A stretch of DNA of 64,000 nt from Rhodospirillales bacterium (GTDB lineage: Bacteria; Pseudomonadota; Alphaproteobacteria; Micavibrionales; Micavibrionaceae): positions 83,317 through 147,316 of the forward strand of contig JACKIQ010000004.1 of assembly GCA_020638365.1 (NCBI GenBank), in the 5' to 3' direction. This document shows, one piece after another, positions 9,872 to 18,423 of this stretch. The position numbers and the translations under genes were made by a program. How positions within the stretch are numbered: position 1 is the first letter of the stretch; every line of letters begins with the position of its first letter. The notes under the pieces were generated by a model. That model was given only the letters and a program-made list of their open reading frames with translations, was not told the DNA's origin and did no database searches.

Positions 9872-11230
9872 ATGAAATTTGAAGATTTGGGGCTAAGCCC
9901 CGATGTAATGAAGGCAATCAGGGATTGCGGATACGACACGCCGACTCCCATACAGGAACAGGCCATTCCCTATATTTTGATGAAACGCGACGTTGTCGGT
10001 CTTGCACAGACGGGAACGGGAAAAACGGCCGGATTCACTCTGCCAATGATCGAAATGCTGGCCGGTGGTCGCGCCAAGGCCCGCATGCCGCGCTCCCTCA
10101 TCCTCTCTCCTACGCGCGAACTGGCGGCGCAGATTGCTGAAAGTTTTGAGACATACGGTAAATACTCCAAGCTCTCAAAGGCCCTGCTGATCGGAGGGTC
10201 CTCGATGGAGGAACAGATCAGAATACTCGAACGCGGCGTGGATGTTCTGATTGCAACGCCGGGGCGCCTGTTGGATCTCTTCGGGCGCGGAAATATTCTC
10301 CTCACCGATATCCGCATTCTGGTGATAGACGAGGCCGACCGGATGTTGGATATGGGCTTTATCCCCGATATCGAAAAAATATGCAGCCTTCTGCCCCCCA
10401 TCCGCCAGACCCTTTTGTTTTCGGCAACCATGCCGCCTGAAATCCGGCGCCTCACGGCAAAATTTCTTTCGTCACCCAAAGAGGTAGCGGTCGCGCCCCC
10501 TGCAACCACGGCCTCGACGGTTGAATTATTTCTCGCCTACGCGCCGCCGCGAAGGAAAAAAGAACTGCTCCATAAAATCCTTGAGCATGAAAAAATCCGC
10601 AACGCGTACATTTTCTGTAACCGCAAGCGCGATGTGGATATGCTGGCCTCATGGCTGAAAGGTAAGGGCTATGATGCGCTGGCACTGCATGGCGATATGG
10701 CGCAATCGCATCGAATGGAAACGCTGTCAAAGTTCAAGGACGGAACCATCCCCATTCTGGTGTGCAGTGACGTTGCGGCGCGCGGTCTGGATGTTGTAGG
10801 CGTGTCCCATGTCTTCAACTATGATGTTCCCAACAATCCCGACGATTTTGTGCACCGGATCGGACGCACGGGAAGAGCCGGGCTGACCGGCCGGGCCTGG
10901 ACGATAGCGACCCGCGAGGATGAAAAACTTGTTCAGGCGATTGAAAAAAACATAAAGAATAAAATCACCGTATCGGAAATAGGAGAAGCCGAGCAGGGCG
11001 AAAACAAAGAGGAAACCAAGGATAACAGGCCCAAAGAAAAGCGCGGGAACGACAGACAGGGCCGAGGAAGGGAAAAGTCCCGCAGCGATAGAAAACACAG
11101 GGAAGAAAGCCGCGAACCTCAAAAGGAAAGGCGCGAACCGGACCCACGGAAGAAGGACGACGACGAGGATTCGTCAGGAGCCGCAGGTTTTGGGGACGAT
11201 ATCCCGGCCTTTTTACGCCCGAAAAACTAG
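9872..11230 (+). CDS. DEAD-box ATP-dependent RNA helicase, RhlE-like
   Basis: A 452-aa RNA helicase with all core motifs in order: Q motif (TPTPIQEQAIP), Walker A AQTGTGKT, PTREL, TPGR, DEAD (VIDEADRMLDMG), SAT, and HRIGRTGR in the second RecA-like domain. The last 75 or so residues are highly charged (KEKRGNDRQGRGREKSR), a basic tail common in RhlE-type proteins that helps RNA binding. Likely roles are ribosome assembly and RNA turnover, especially in the cold. It is divergent from gshB with about 90 bases between starts. Confidence 0.93.
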   Translation: MKFEDLGLSPDVMKAIRDCGYDTPTPIQEQAIPYILMKRDVVGLAQTGTGKTAGFTLPMIEMLAGGRAKARMPRSLILSPTRELAAQIAESFETYGKYSKLSKALLIGGSSMEEQIRILERGVDVLIATPGRLLDLFGRGNILLTDIRILVIDEADRMLDMGFIPDIEKICSLLPPIRQTLLFSATMPPEIRRLTAKFLSSPKEVAVAPPATTASTVELFLAYAPPRRKKELLHKILEHEKIRNAYIFCNRKRDVDMLASWLKGKGYDALALHGDMAQSHRMETLSKFKDGTIPILVCSDVAARGLDVVGVSHVFNYDVPNNPDDFVHRIGRTGRAGLTGRAWTIATREDEKLVQAIEKNIKNKITVSEIGEAEQGENKEETKDNRPKEKRGNDRQGRGREKSRSDRKHREESREPQKERREPDPRKKDDDEDSSGAAGFGDDIPAFLRPKN

Positions 11231-11259
11231 CTTTCTGTGCGCCGAACGCTTTATCTGCC

Positions 11260-11290
11260 TTGACTTTACGCCAGAGTGTTTCACTATAAA
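11260..11290 (+). promoter_or_regulatory. Possible sigma-70-type promoter for lptD
   Basis: TTGACT (11260–11265) and TATAAA (11285–11290) lie 19 bases apart, about 35 bases before the lptD start. The spacing is slightly long, but both boxes match consensus at five of six positions. Confidence 0.35.
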
Positions 11291-11323
11291 AGAAGTATGA
11301 ATCACTAAGTGCCCTCCGGATAT

Positions 11324-13609
11324 ATGAAAATCTCAGCAGAAAAGATGAAAGAGAAGGACAGCAGCCGCTGTTTGCGTGCCTACCTGAGATTCATCTTTGC
11401 GCTGGCGCTTTTTCCAGCGTGCTTTGGTAACGGTCCTGTTCAGGCCTATGAAGGGGTAAGTGACTCCCCGGTCGATCTTCAGGCCGACAACCTGGCGCAC
11501 GACGAGGAGGCGCAGACGGTAACCGCATCCGGAAACGTGGTCATGATTCAGGACGGCAGAACCCTCAAGGCCGATAGAATTACCTATAACCTGGAGACCG
11601 ACACAGTCGTGGCACAGGGTAACGTCGAGTTTACGGATGTAAACGGGGACCGTCATAAAGCTGAGAAGGTCAAGTTTAACGATGCGATGAAAAACGGCTT
11701 CGTGGAAGGTCTTCAAACCTTTTTGGCGGACGGCTCGCGCTTTACAGCAAAAAAAGGCACGCATGAAGGGGGAATAACCACCAGAATGAAAGATGCGGCC
11801 TACACGCCGTGCGAACCGTGCAAGGAGGACCCCTCCAAGCCCCCGTTATGGCAGATTCGGGCGTCCGAGGTTACGCACGATAAGGAAGACAAGACCATCG
11901 CCTACGAAAATGCCCGGTTTGAATGGATGGGTGTGCCGCTGGCTTATTTCCCGTATTTTGAACATCCGGACGGAACCGAAAAGCGTAAAAGCGGTTTTCT
12001 GACCCCGTCTGCGGGCTATAAGAGCGATCTGGGCGCGTTTGTGGAAGGGCGCTACTACTGGTCGCTGGCCCCTGAAAGAGATGCGACCTTCGGGCTGATG
12101 GCCATGACGAAACAACTCCCGGTCGCGACCGCGCAGTGGCGTCAGCGCTGGGCGGATGCATTGCTGAAGGCTGAAGGCAGCCTGACCTATTCTGACTATA
12201 AAGACAGGGAAAACAACCAGAGCCGTCGGCAGAACAAGGAAGTCAGGGGGCATATCTTCGCCGATGCGCTGTGGGATATCAACGAGAAATGGCGCGCAGG
12301 GTCAGAAGTAAACCTGTCCTCCGACGACCAGTATCTCAGGCAGTATGATTTCAAGATAGACGATTCGAGTTCAAGGGATGAGGATGTTCTCTCCAACCAG
12401 ATTTATCTCGAACGGTTCTCCGGCAGGGATTACGCTGTCGGCCGCTTTCTGGCGTTTCAGGATTTGCGCGTGGACGAAGGGGTGGATCAACCTGACGTCC
12501 TTCCGGAGGTTTACGCAAGCTTTATAGGAGAGCCGGGGAGTGTGCCCCTGATAGGCGGGCGCTGGAGCCTTGAAGGATCGGTTTTAGGCATCCGCCGCGA
12601 ATCCGATAGCGGGCAGGACGTCAACAGGCTGGGCTTGGACGCCGGCTGGCAACGTCGCCTTGTCACCGATTTTGGTCTTCTTTCGACTTTCAACGCTCAT
12701 CTGCAGGGCGAAACCTATCACGTTCAGGACCGGGACGACGGGCGAAGCGACGGGAGCGAATCGAGGGCTTTCGCCTTTTTTGACGCCAGGACCAGCTACC
12801 CCCTTGCCCGTAATTTCGAGAAGTTCCAGCTTATGATCGAACCTCTGGCCTCCCTGACTCTCGCCCCGAACGTCGATCAGGACGATGGTATCCCGAACGA
12901 AGACAGTCAGGACGTTCAGATTGACGCCCTCAACCTGTTTACGCCGGACCGTTTTCCCGGTCTCGATCGCGTCGAGGATCGTTCGCATGTGACATACGGT
13001 CTCCGAACGGGAATTTACGCTCATGACGGAAGTTACGGAAACGTCTTCTTCGGGCAAAGCCAGCGTTTTCATGATGGCGACAACCCGTTTGTGGAGGGAT
13101 CGGGCCTGAATGAGGATCAGTCTGATTTCGTGGGGCAGATATCCGGACGTTACCAGCAGGATTACGCGCTGGACTATCGCTTTCAGTTGGCCAACGACGA
13201 CCTCTCGCCTCAGCGTCACGAGGTGGATGCCAGTGCTTCATTCAATGCGTTCTCGATATCGACACGCTATCTCTACGCCAAATCGCTTGAAGGAACGGAA
13301 ATTGAAGAAACCCGAGAGCAGATTGAAAACAGCGCCAGTTATTTGATAAACGACCGCTGGCGCATCCGCGGATCGGCGCGGCACGACCTTGGAGAAGCCC
13401 CGGGGTTGCGCGAAGCGAATTTGGGGGTAGACTATCTCGGTCAGTGTTTTTCGTGGTCGGTAACGGGCCGCCGGAATCTGACGGATGACTCATCGGGAGA
13501 TAACGGTACTGAAATCCTTTTCAAGATCGGTCTGAAAAATCTTGGTGAGTTTGAGGCTTCGGGGTTAACCTTGTCCTCCGGTCGCGAGAGTTCATCGGAA
13601 GAAGACTAG
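11324..13609 (+). CDS. lptD: LPS-assembly outer-membrane protein LptD
   Basis: LptD is the beta-barrel that, with LptE, inserts lipopolysaccharide into the outer leaflet. The roughly 761-aa product has a signal peptide (hydrophobic FIFALALFPACF, then VQAYEG). A periplasmic LptA/OstA jelly-roll domain covers about residues 45–140 (VDLQADNLAHDEEAQTV, ASGNVVM, AQGNVEF). The long LptD barrel domain follows, with the conserved FEWMGVPLAYFPYFEHPD and KSGFLTPSAGYKSDLG. Cysteines occur in CEPC and near the C-terminus (GQCFSWSV), where LptD forms disulfides. The start could also be GTG 11309 or ATG 11345. Unlike the common lptD–surA–pdxA–ksgA order, a transporter gene follows. Confidence 0.93.
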   Translation: MKISAEKMKEKDSSRCLRAYLRFIFALALFPACFGNGPVQAYEGVSDSPVDLQADNLAHDEEAQTVTASGNVVMIQDGRTLKADRITYNLETDTVVAQGNVEFTDVNGDRHKAEKVKFNDAMKNGFVEGLQTFLADGSRFTAKKGTHEGGITTRMKDAAYTPCEPCKEDPSKPPLWQIRASEVTHDKEDKTIAYENARFEWMGVPLAYFPYFEHPDGTEKRKSGFLTPSAGYKSDLGAFVEGRYYWSLAPERDATFGLMAMTKQLPVATAQWRQRWADALLKAEGSLTYSDYKDRENNQSRRQNKEVRGHIFADALWDINEKWRAGSEVNLSSDDQYLRQYDFKIDDSSSRDEDVLSNQIYLERFSGRDYAVGRFLAFQDLRVDEGVDQPDVLPEVYASFIGEPGSVPLIGGRWSLEGSVLGIRRESDSGQDVNRLGLDAGWQRRLVTDFGLLSTFNAHLQGETYHVQDRDDGRSDGSESRAFAFFDARTSYPLARNFEKFQLMIEPLASLTLAPNVDQDDGIPNEDSQDVQIDALNLFTPDRFPGLDRVEDRSHVTYGLRTGIYAHDGSYGNVFFGQSQRFHDGDNPFVEGSGLNEDQSDFVGQISGRYQQDYALDYRFQLANDDLSPQRHEVDASASFNAFSISTRYLYAKSLEGTEIEETREQIENSASYLINDRWRIRGSARHDLGEAPGLREANLGVDYLGQCFSWSVTGRRNLTDDSSGDNGTEILFKIGLKNLGEFEASGLTLSSGRESSSEED

Positions 13610-13670
13610 TCTAGGACACGGTATTGGGTACGTTAATTCGGACGCAACAGGCAAGGTGCAGCAGGTCTTA

Positions 13671-15572
13671 ATGGATTCCCTAGCGGGCGTACACATACCT
13701 CCGGAATTTCACATGTGGTTTATGCTGGCCCTGACTTTCATGGCGGTATATTCCTTCATGCGCGAAAGGCTGAGCCTGGAGGTCACCAGCATTTTGCTCT
13801 TAAGCACATTGCTTCTCTACGGCCAGATTTTCGTCTTTAAGGACGAGACCGGATTTAATCGCATGGACGCCAAATTCCTGCTGGCCGGTTTTGCGAATCC
13901 TTCTCTCATAGCGGTTCTGGCTCTGCTCGTGATCGGTCAGAGCTTGATCCAGACAGATTCCTTGCGTTTTGTAACGAACCTCTTTGTGTCGACAAAAAAG
14001 AGCATGGCTTTGCTCTCGATCCTGCTTGTCCTGATCTTTGTAACGGTGCTCAGCGGGTTTATGAACAATACGCCCCTGGTCATCATTGCCATTCCCATTT
14101 TACAGAACCTGATGCAAAACAGCCGAATGGACCCCGGGCGGATCATGATGCCGCTGAGTTTTGTGGCGATTTTAGGCGGCATGACGACCCTGATCGGGTC
14201 TTCCACAAACCTTCTTGTCTCCAGCACTATGGTTGAGATGGGGTATGACCCAATCGGGTTTTTTGATTTTACGCAGCCCGCAATCATTATGGTGGTGGCG
14301 GGTTTTGCCTATGTCCTGCTGATTGTCCCGAACATCCTTCCAAAAAGGGAGTCGATTAAGGAACAGATCGTCGGCGATCAAAAGGAATTCGTGGCGGAAC
14401 TGGATATCGCGCCCGACAGCCGGCTTGTAGGAAGTGAATGCATTGATGGAAAATTTTCCCAGCTTGGGAACATGAACATTAAGTTGATCCAGCGCGGCGG
14501 ACACTTGATCTTGCCGCCTTTTGAAGGGTACGCGATCAACGCAGGAGACATTATCATTGTCTCGGCGACAAGGGAGTCTCTGGGGCGCCTTCTCTCCCAG
14601 TATCCCGGCTTTCTCCTGTCTGAAGAAGAAGAGGAGATTATGGATTCCGGAGGGTTGGACGAACAGGCCGAAACCGCGCTGCGATCGGCTGAAACGCGTG
14701 TTCTTGCAAAAATCATGATTACTCCGGCTTCACGTTTCATTGATATGTCTTTGGACCATGTGAATTTTCACAGGCAGTTTGGCGCGATTATCCTTGGCAT
14801 TCAAAGGCGTGCGCGCGTTGTTCGCAGGCGTCTAGGCCGCATACGGCTCGAAGCCGGGGATGTGCTTTTGATTGCGGGGAAGAACAGTGTCGTTAACAGC
14901 CTGCGCGACAGTCCGGATTTTATCGTGCTCTCCGGTTCAAAGCGGGATTTGCCCGTCCCCGGTAAGGCGCCGGTGGCGATAGGAGTTTTTGTCGCGACGG
15001 TCGCGCTCGCGGCGATGAGCCTTCTGCCTATTCCCGTAGCGGCATTCGCTGGCGCCGCGATGATGGTCGGGACAGGATGTCTGAATATCCAGCAGGCCAC
15101 CCGTTCAATTGACCGGAAAATCTTTCTTCTGGTTGGTTCCATGCTGGCTTTGGGGCATGCCTTGCAGGTGACAGGCGGTGTTCAGTATATCGCCGATCTG
15201 ATCCTTTCTTCGCCCTTCGCCTCATCGCCCCTTATGACGGCGTCCTTGCTGTTTATAATTGTAGCGATCGCAACAAACATCCTGACCAACAACGCGTGCG
15301 CTATTCTTTTCACACCGATCGCGATGAGCCTTGCAGAAAAGTTCGCGACGACGCCGGAAATGCACACGCAGTTAGCCTCAACATTTGCAATAACTGTCAT
15401 TTTCGCGGCAAACTGCTCTTTTGCTTCGCCGATCGGATACCAGACAAACCTTCTGGTAATGGGGCCGGGAGAATACAGGTTCAGGGATTTCGTGAAGGCC
15501 GGAGTGCCGCTTGTGATTTTACTCTGGATCACTTATATCTTCATAGCCAGCCATTATTTCGGCCTGACCTGA
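13671..15572 (+). CDS. SLC13/DASS-type permease with two TrkA-C domains
   Basis: A 633-aa inner-membrane transporter. N-terminal and C-terminal blocks of membrane helices flank a cytoplasmic insert with two RCK/TrkA-C domains (about residues 240–325 and 345–425, each ending in a GD-x-[IL]-[IL]-x-[VI]-x-[GA] type strand, e.g. INAGDIIIVSA and LEAGDVLLIAG). The segments GFMNNTPLVIIAIPIL and TLIGSSTNLLVSS, and NILTNNACAILFTPI near the end, are the paired SNT-type signatures of the SLC13 family. Substrates in the family are di/tricarboxylates or sulfate; none can be assigned here. ATG 13671 has CAGG upstream; GTG 13656 is an alternative start. The final codons are followed by a short direct repeat (TTCGGCCTGACC at 15558 and 15576). 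Confidence 0.85.
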   Translation: MDSLAGVHIPPEFHMWFMLALTFMAVYSFMRERLSLEVTSILLLSTLLLYGQIFVFKDETGFNRMDAKFLLAGFANPSLIAVLALLVIGQSLIQTDSLRFVTNLFVSTKKSMALLSILLVLIFVTVLSGFMNNTPLVIIAIPILQNLMQNSRMDPGRIMMPLSFVAILGGMTTLIGSSTNLLVSSTMVEMGYDPIGFFDFTQPAIIMVVAGFAYVLLIVPNILPKRESIKEQIVGDQKEFVAELDIAPDSRLVGSECIDGKFSQLGNMNIKLIQRGGHLILPPFEGYAINAGDIIIVSATRESLGRLLSQYPGFLLSEEEEEIMDSGGLDEQAETALRSAETRVLAKIMITPASRFIDMSLDHVNFHRQFGAIILGIQRRARVVRRRLGRIRLEAGDVLLIAGKNSVVNSLRDSPDFIVLSGSKRDLPVPGKAPVAIGVFVATVALAAMSLLPIPVAAFAGAAMMVGTGCLNIQQATRSIDRKIFLLVGSMLALGHALQVTGGVQYIADLILSSPFASSPLMTASLLFIIVAIATNILTNNACAILFTPIAMSLAEKFATTPEMHTQLASTFAITVIFAANCSFASPIGYQTNLLVMGPGEYRFRDFVKAGVPLVILLWITYIFIASHYFGLT

Positions 15573-15610
15573 AGGTTCGGCCTGACCGCATTCTTCGGGA
15601 ATAACACGAA

Positions 15611-16336
15611 ATGGAGTTCAGCCAGTACAACCCGCACGAAAGGTACCGCAGGAGATCGGCGAGGCGCACGTTGTCCGTTATAAAGGTCTTGATCGTTTTA
15701 GGACTCGTCGGGGTGGGAACGTTCCATCTGGGTCGCATGCAGGCGGAGCAGGACAATAGGATTCTAAGTCAGCAGAAACAGCAGGTTGACGAGCAGATCA
15801 ACCAGATGGAAGAAGAACTCACGCGTATGCGCGCCGAAGCCAGAACGGCCAACATCAAGCTTCACCAGCTTCAGGCCAGTTACAATGAGGTTCTCCCTTC
15901 CGGCGAAGCACAAGAATTGGTTCAGCTTCTCAAGCAGCAACTTGACGGTGGTGTCGATCCCAAGCGAATGGAGGCCGTGATCCGGTCCGTCCGTCCTCCT
16001 CAGAATTGCTCAAAACCGCAGACGAGGCGCTTTGTCGTAAAAACCCCGGCGTACAAGGGCCCGGAAAGCCGGATCACCACGGCAGGAAAAGAAGTGACGA
16101 TCAGCGGTAGCGGCGACTCCGCCAAAAGCTCGCAGGGTAAAAGTGAAGCCTGGTTTGACCCCTCAAAGGCCATAACGGTTGTTTTCATGCACGGCGAGGG
16201 GGTTTCGGAGGAAAAAACGGGACACTTGCCGCTATACCATTCGATCATTATCGGAGACAAGGAGTTCAGGTTTACGATTTCTCAAGGGGAACAGTCCTTC
16301 GCAAAAATCGTTTACGATGTGTGCGATTACCCATAG
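15611..16336 (+). CDS. Membrane-anchored coiled-coil protein, unknown function
   Basis: A 241-aa protein not recognised. A basic N-terminus is followed by one membrane helix (about residues 24–38, VIKVLIVLGLVGVG), then a coiled coil of about 60 residues rich in Gln/Glu (QQKQQVDEQINQMEEELTRM). A C-terminal globular domain of mixed beta character contains two cysteines (NCSKP, VCDYP). The topology suggests an inner-membrane anchor with a periplasmic domain. It lies 38 bases after the SLC13 transporter and may be co-transcribed with it. Confidence 0.65.
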   Translation: MEFSQYNPHERYRRRSARRTLSVIKVLIVLGLVGVGTFHLGRMQAEQDNRILSQQKQQVDEQINQMEEELTRMRAEARTANIKLHQLQASYNEVLPSGEAQELVQLLKQQLDGGVDPKRMEAVIRSVRPPQNCSKPQTRRFVVKTPAYKGPESRITTAGKEVTISGSGDSAKSSQGKSEAWFDPSKAITVVFMHGEGVSEEKTGHLPLYHSIIIGDKEFRFTISQGEQSFAKIVYDVCDYP

Positions 16337-16345
16337 TCGGGTAAT
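16326..16345. terminator. Small hairpin between convergent genes
   Basis: A 7-bp perfect stem (ATTACCC / GGGTAAT) with a six-base loop spans the stop codon of the plus-strand gene and precedes the minus-strand stop. No clear T-run follows on either strand, so it is at best a weak bidirectional terminator. Confidence 0.25.
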
Positions 16346-16355
16346 AAGAAAACGA

Positions 16356-18356
16356 CTAAGGCTGCTTTTTGCTGCTCTGGGCCAGCATATGTTCAACCAG
16401 AACACTGATTTCCGTTTCAATCTGGAAATTCATTTCAATCGGCCTTTTATCGACCATATCCGGGTTTGTCCCCCGGGAGTAGAGGCTGACCATCACCCCG
16501 CCAGAAACTGTCCCGTCGAAGCGAAGCTCGAAAAATTCGTAATGGTAATTGTTAAGGGCTTCCCGAATAGTCTGCATCTGCGGGTCGGACCCGGGAAAAA
16601 GAGTATTCGAAAGTGTTTCCGGCAGCTTGATAATGCCCGGCGCCTGGCTCTGTAGAAGGCCGTCCTTGATCGAGAGTTTCCCTTTGGTACGGGTCAGCGG
16701 GATAACCCCGCCCAGATGCCCGTAAACGGTAAGACCGGAGATGTTAAGTCCCCCAAGGTAGTCGGTCAAATTTATATCCGTAATCTTGAAGACCATTTTT
16801 GAAGGAAAGGACAACCCCTTCAGGTCAAAATTATCGACCCGCACCTGTCCGCCGTAGATATAGAGAACCAGACTTTTGATCAGCCCCGAACCGTCAGCAT
16901 CGAGATTGAGAACGATACGGCCTTTATGAGAAATACCTTTTTTAATAGGCAAATTAAAAGCCAGAACCGAACGCCGCTCAGCCTTGCCGTTGCCCAGGTA
17001 TTTCTCGCCGACCTGCCCCCTGATGTTAAGAAGCCTCAACGGTCCGAACAGCAGTTCTTCATTTTCTATTACGGCTTTGATCGTCCACGTTAATCCCGGC
17101 GGAGTCGTTTTTCCGTCCCAACTCAGGCTGCAATCCAGCGGAATATCGGTATAAAAGGGAGGCGCAAGACTCCCTTCCTCGACCTCTTCCGTAAAGGAGG
17201 CCTTCGTGCAATTCCCCAGCCATGCCTCCTCGTTATTTTCATCGCGCCTGAATTCCCCCTCGATGGACAGGCCCTGTTCCTCGGATTCAAGGGTCCATGT
17301 CCCGACAAAATCTGGAGACTTTCCAAGTGTATCATCAAAGGAGAGGGAAAGCGTAGGAGCCTTGAGGTTCGCCAGAAGAGGGGGGATAGGCAGTTTGTCC
17401 TTAAAAAGCGCGTTGCGTTGAAGGAAAGTCATAAGCAAGGGCAGATCCCTAGGATTAGCGACGATATCGTAATTCGTCCCATCCGCCCCGGATTTAATCC
17501 CGATTGAAAAGTCGATCTTTTCAGGTCCGAGCGTTTTTCCCTCGGCAAAAAGATTCATTTCTCCGTCCTTGCGCTCAAAGACAAAATTCATGTCACCAAA
17601 GGGAAGGGAGCGCCATTTAAGAGAGGTAGCAGGACCGCGCATGGCAATCGTGGGCAGGGAATCCGGATACTTGAGTAAGGTGATCTCTGCCGAAGCGCGG
17701 TGCAGCTTGAAATCATCAAGGTCGAACTGCAACTCGTCCGCCGTGGCCTTGAGATCAAGCACCCCCTTTTCGGAAAAGGTTCCCATAATCGAAGCATCAA
17801 AGCTGAATTTTTTTTGTTGGCTTTTTACGCGCCCGAGGAACGCTAGTTCTCCGTCCCTGGCCTCGTTTTTTTTAACCTGTCCGTCAAACAGGACCTTCAA
17901 TCCGCCAAGGTTTGGCGAATAAAGGTCAATGGCCGCTCCTTCGAAGATAAGCGTTTTAGAGGAAAGCGCGGCAAGCTTAACGAAAACGCCGTTTTCGAGC
18001 GTCCATCCGGCAAAGGAAAAGTCAAAGTCATTAGAGACTTCGCCTGTCAGACGCAAACGGTGAACCCGGATAAAATCTGCAACGCCACCTTGAAAAAGGT
18101 AAGTAAAGGGAGAATAGCGAACATCGACCTGTTCAACCTTGGTAAAACCCTTTTCGTCCAGGGTAATGCCGCGAAAGATGATAAGTCCCGCTGTCGACTG
18201 CGATTCTTCGTAGGAAAAGCGTTCAAAACCGGCACGGGCGATGGCGTCCGTGAAGCCAGACTTGATACGCTCGGGTATATAAAAATACAGCGCATAAAAA
18301 TATGCACACCCGAGCGCAATAAGAAATACCAGTACGAAGCCTAAGAGTTTTCGCAT
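16356..18356 (-). CDS. YdbH-like (AsmA superfamily) intermembrane transport protein
   Basis: A 666-aa protein with one N-terminal membrane helix (LLGFVLVFLIALGCAYFYALYF) followed by a long beta-rich periplasmic region. The C-terminal ~180 residues resemble the YdbH/'dicarboxylate transport' domain: GGVIPLTRTKGKLSIKDG, then APGIIKLPET, then EALNNYHYEFFELRFDG, and SRGTNPDMVDKRPIEMNFQIE. In E. coli YdbH, TamB and YhdP are bridge-like proteins that carry phospholipids to the outer membrane, so the same role is likely here by inference. ATG 18356 is preferred over the in-frame TTG at 18374. It is convergent with the preceding gene and 67 bases downstream of parE on the same strand. Confidence 0.75.
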   Translation of the reverse strand: MRKLLGFVLVFLIALGCAYFYALYFYIPERIKSGFTDAIARAGFERFSYEESQSTAGLIIFRGITLDEKGFTKVEQVDVRYSPFTYLFQGGVADFIRVHRLRLTGEVSNDFDFSFAGWTLENGVFVKLAALSSKTLIFEGAAIDLYSPNLGGLKVLFDGQVKKNEARDGELAFLGRVKSQQKKFSFDASIMGTFSEKGVLDLKATADELQFDLDDFKLHRASAEITLLKYPDSLPTIAMRGPATSLKWRSLPFGDMNFVFERKDGEMNLFAEGKTLGPEKIDFSIGIKSGADGTNYDIVANPRDLPLLMTFLQRNALFKDKLPIPPLLANLKAPTLSLSFDDTLGKSPDFVGTWTLESEEQGLSIEGEFRRDENNEEAWLGNCTKASFTEEVEEGSLAPPFYTDIPLDCSLSWDGKTTPPGLTWTIKAVIENEELLFGPLRLLNIRGQVGEKYLGNGKAERRSVLAFNLPIKKGISHKGRIVLNLDADGSGLIKSLVLYIYGGQVRVDNFDLKGLSFPSKMVFKITDINLTDYLGGLNISGLTVYGHLGGVIPLTRTKGKLSIKDGLLQSQAPGIIKLPETLSNTLFPGSDPQMQTIREALNNYHYEFFELRFDGTVSGGVMVSLYSRGTNPDMVDKRPIEMNFQIETEISVLVEHMLAQSSKKQP

Positions 18357-18423
18357 CCCAAATAGAAGATACAAGGTTTAGAGCATTTGTTAAATACTTA
18401 AACAAACGCAGAAGGAAAAAACT

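Noticed and set aside
15558..15587. 12-base direct repeat TTCGGCCTGACC at the end of the SLC13 gene
   Set aside because: It is a small 18-base duplication around the stop codon and shows no sign of being an attachment site or regulatory element.
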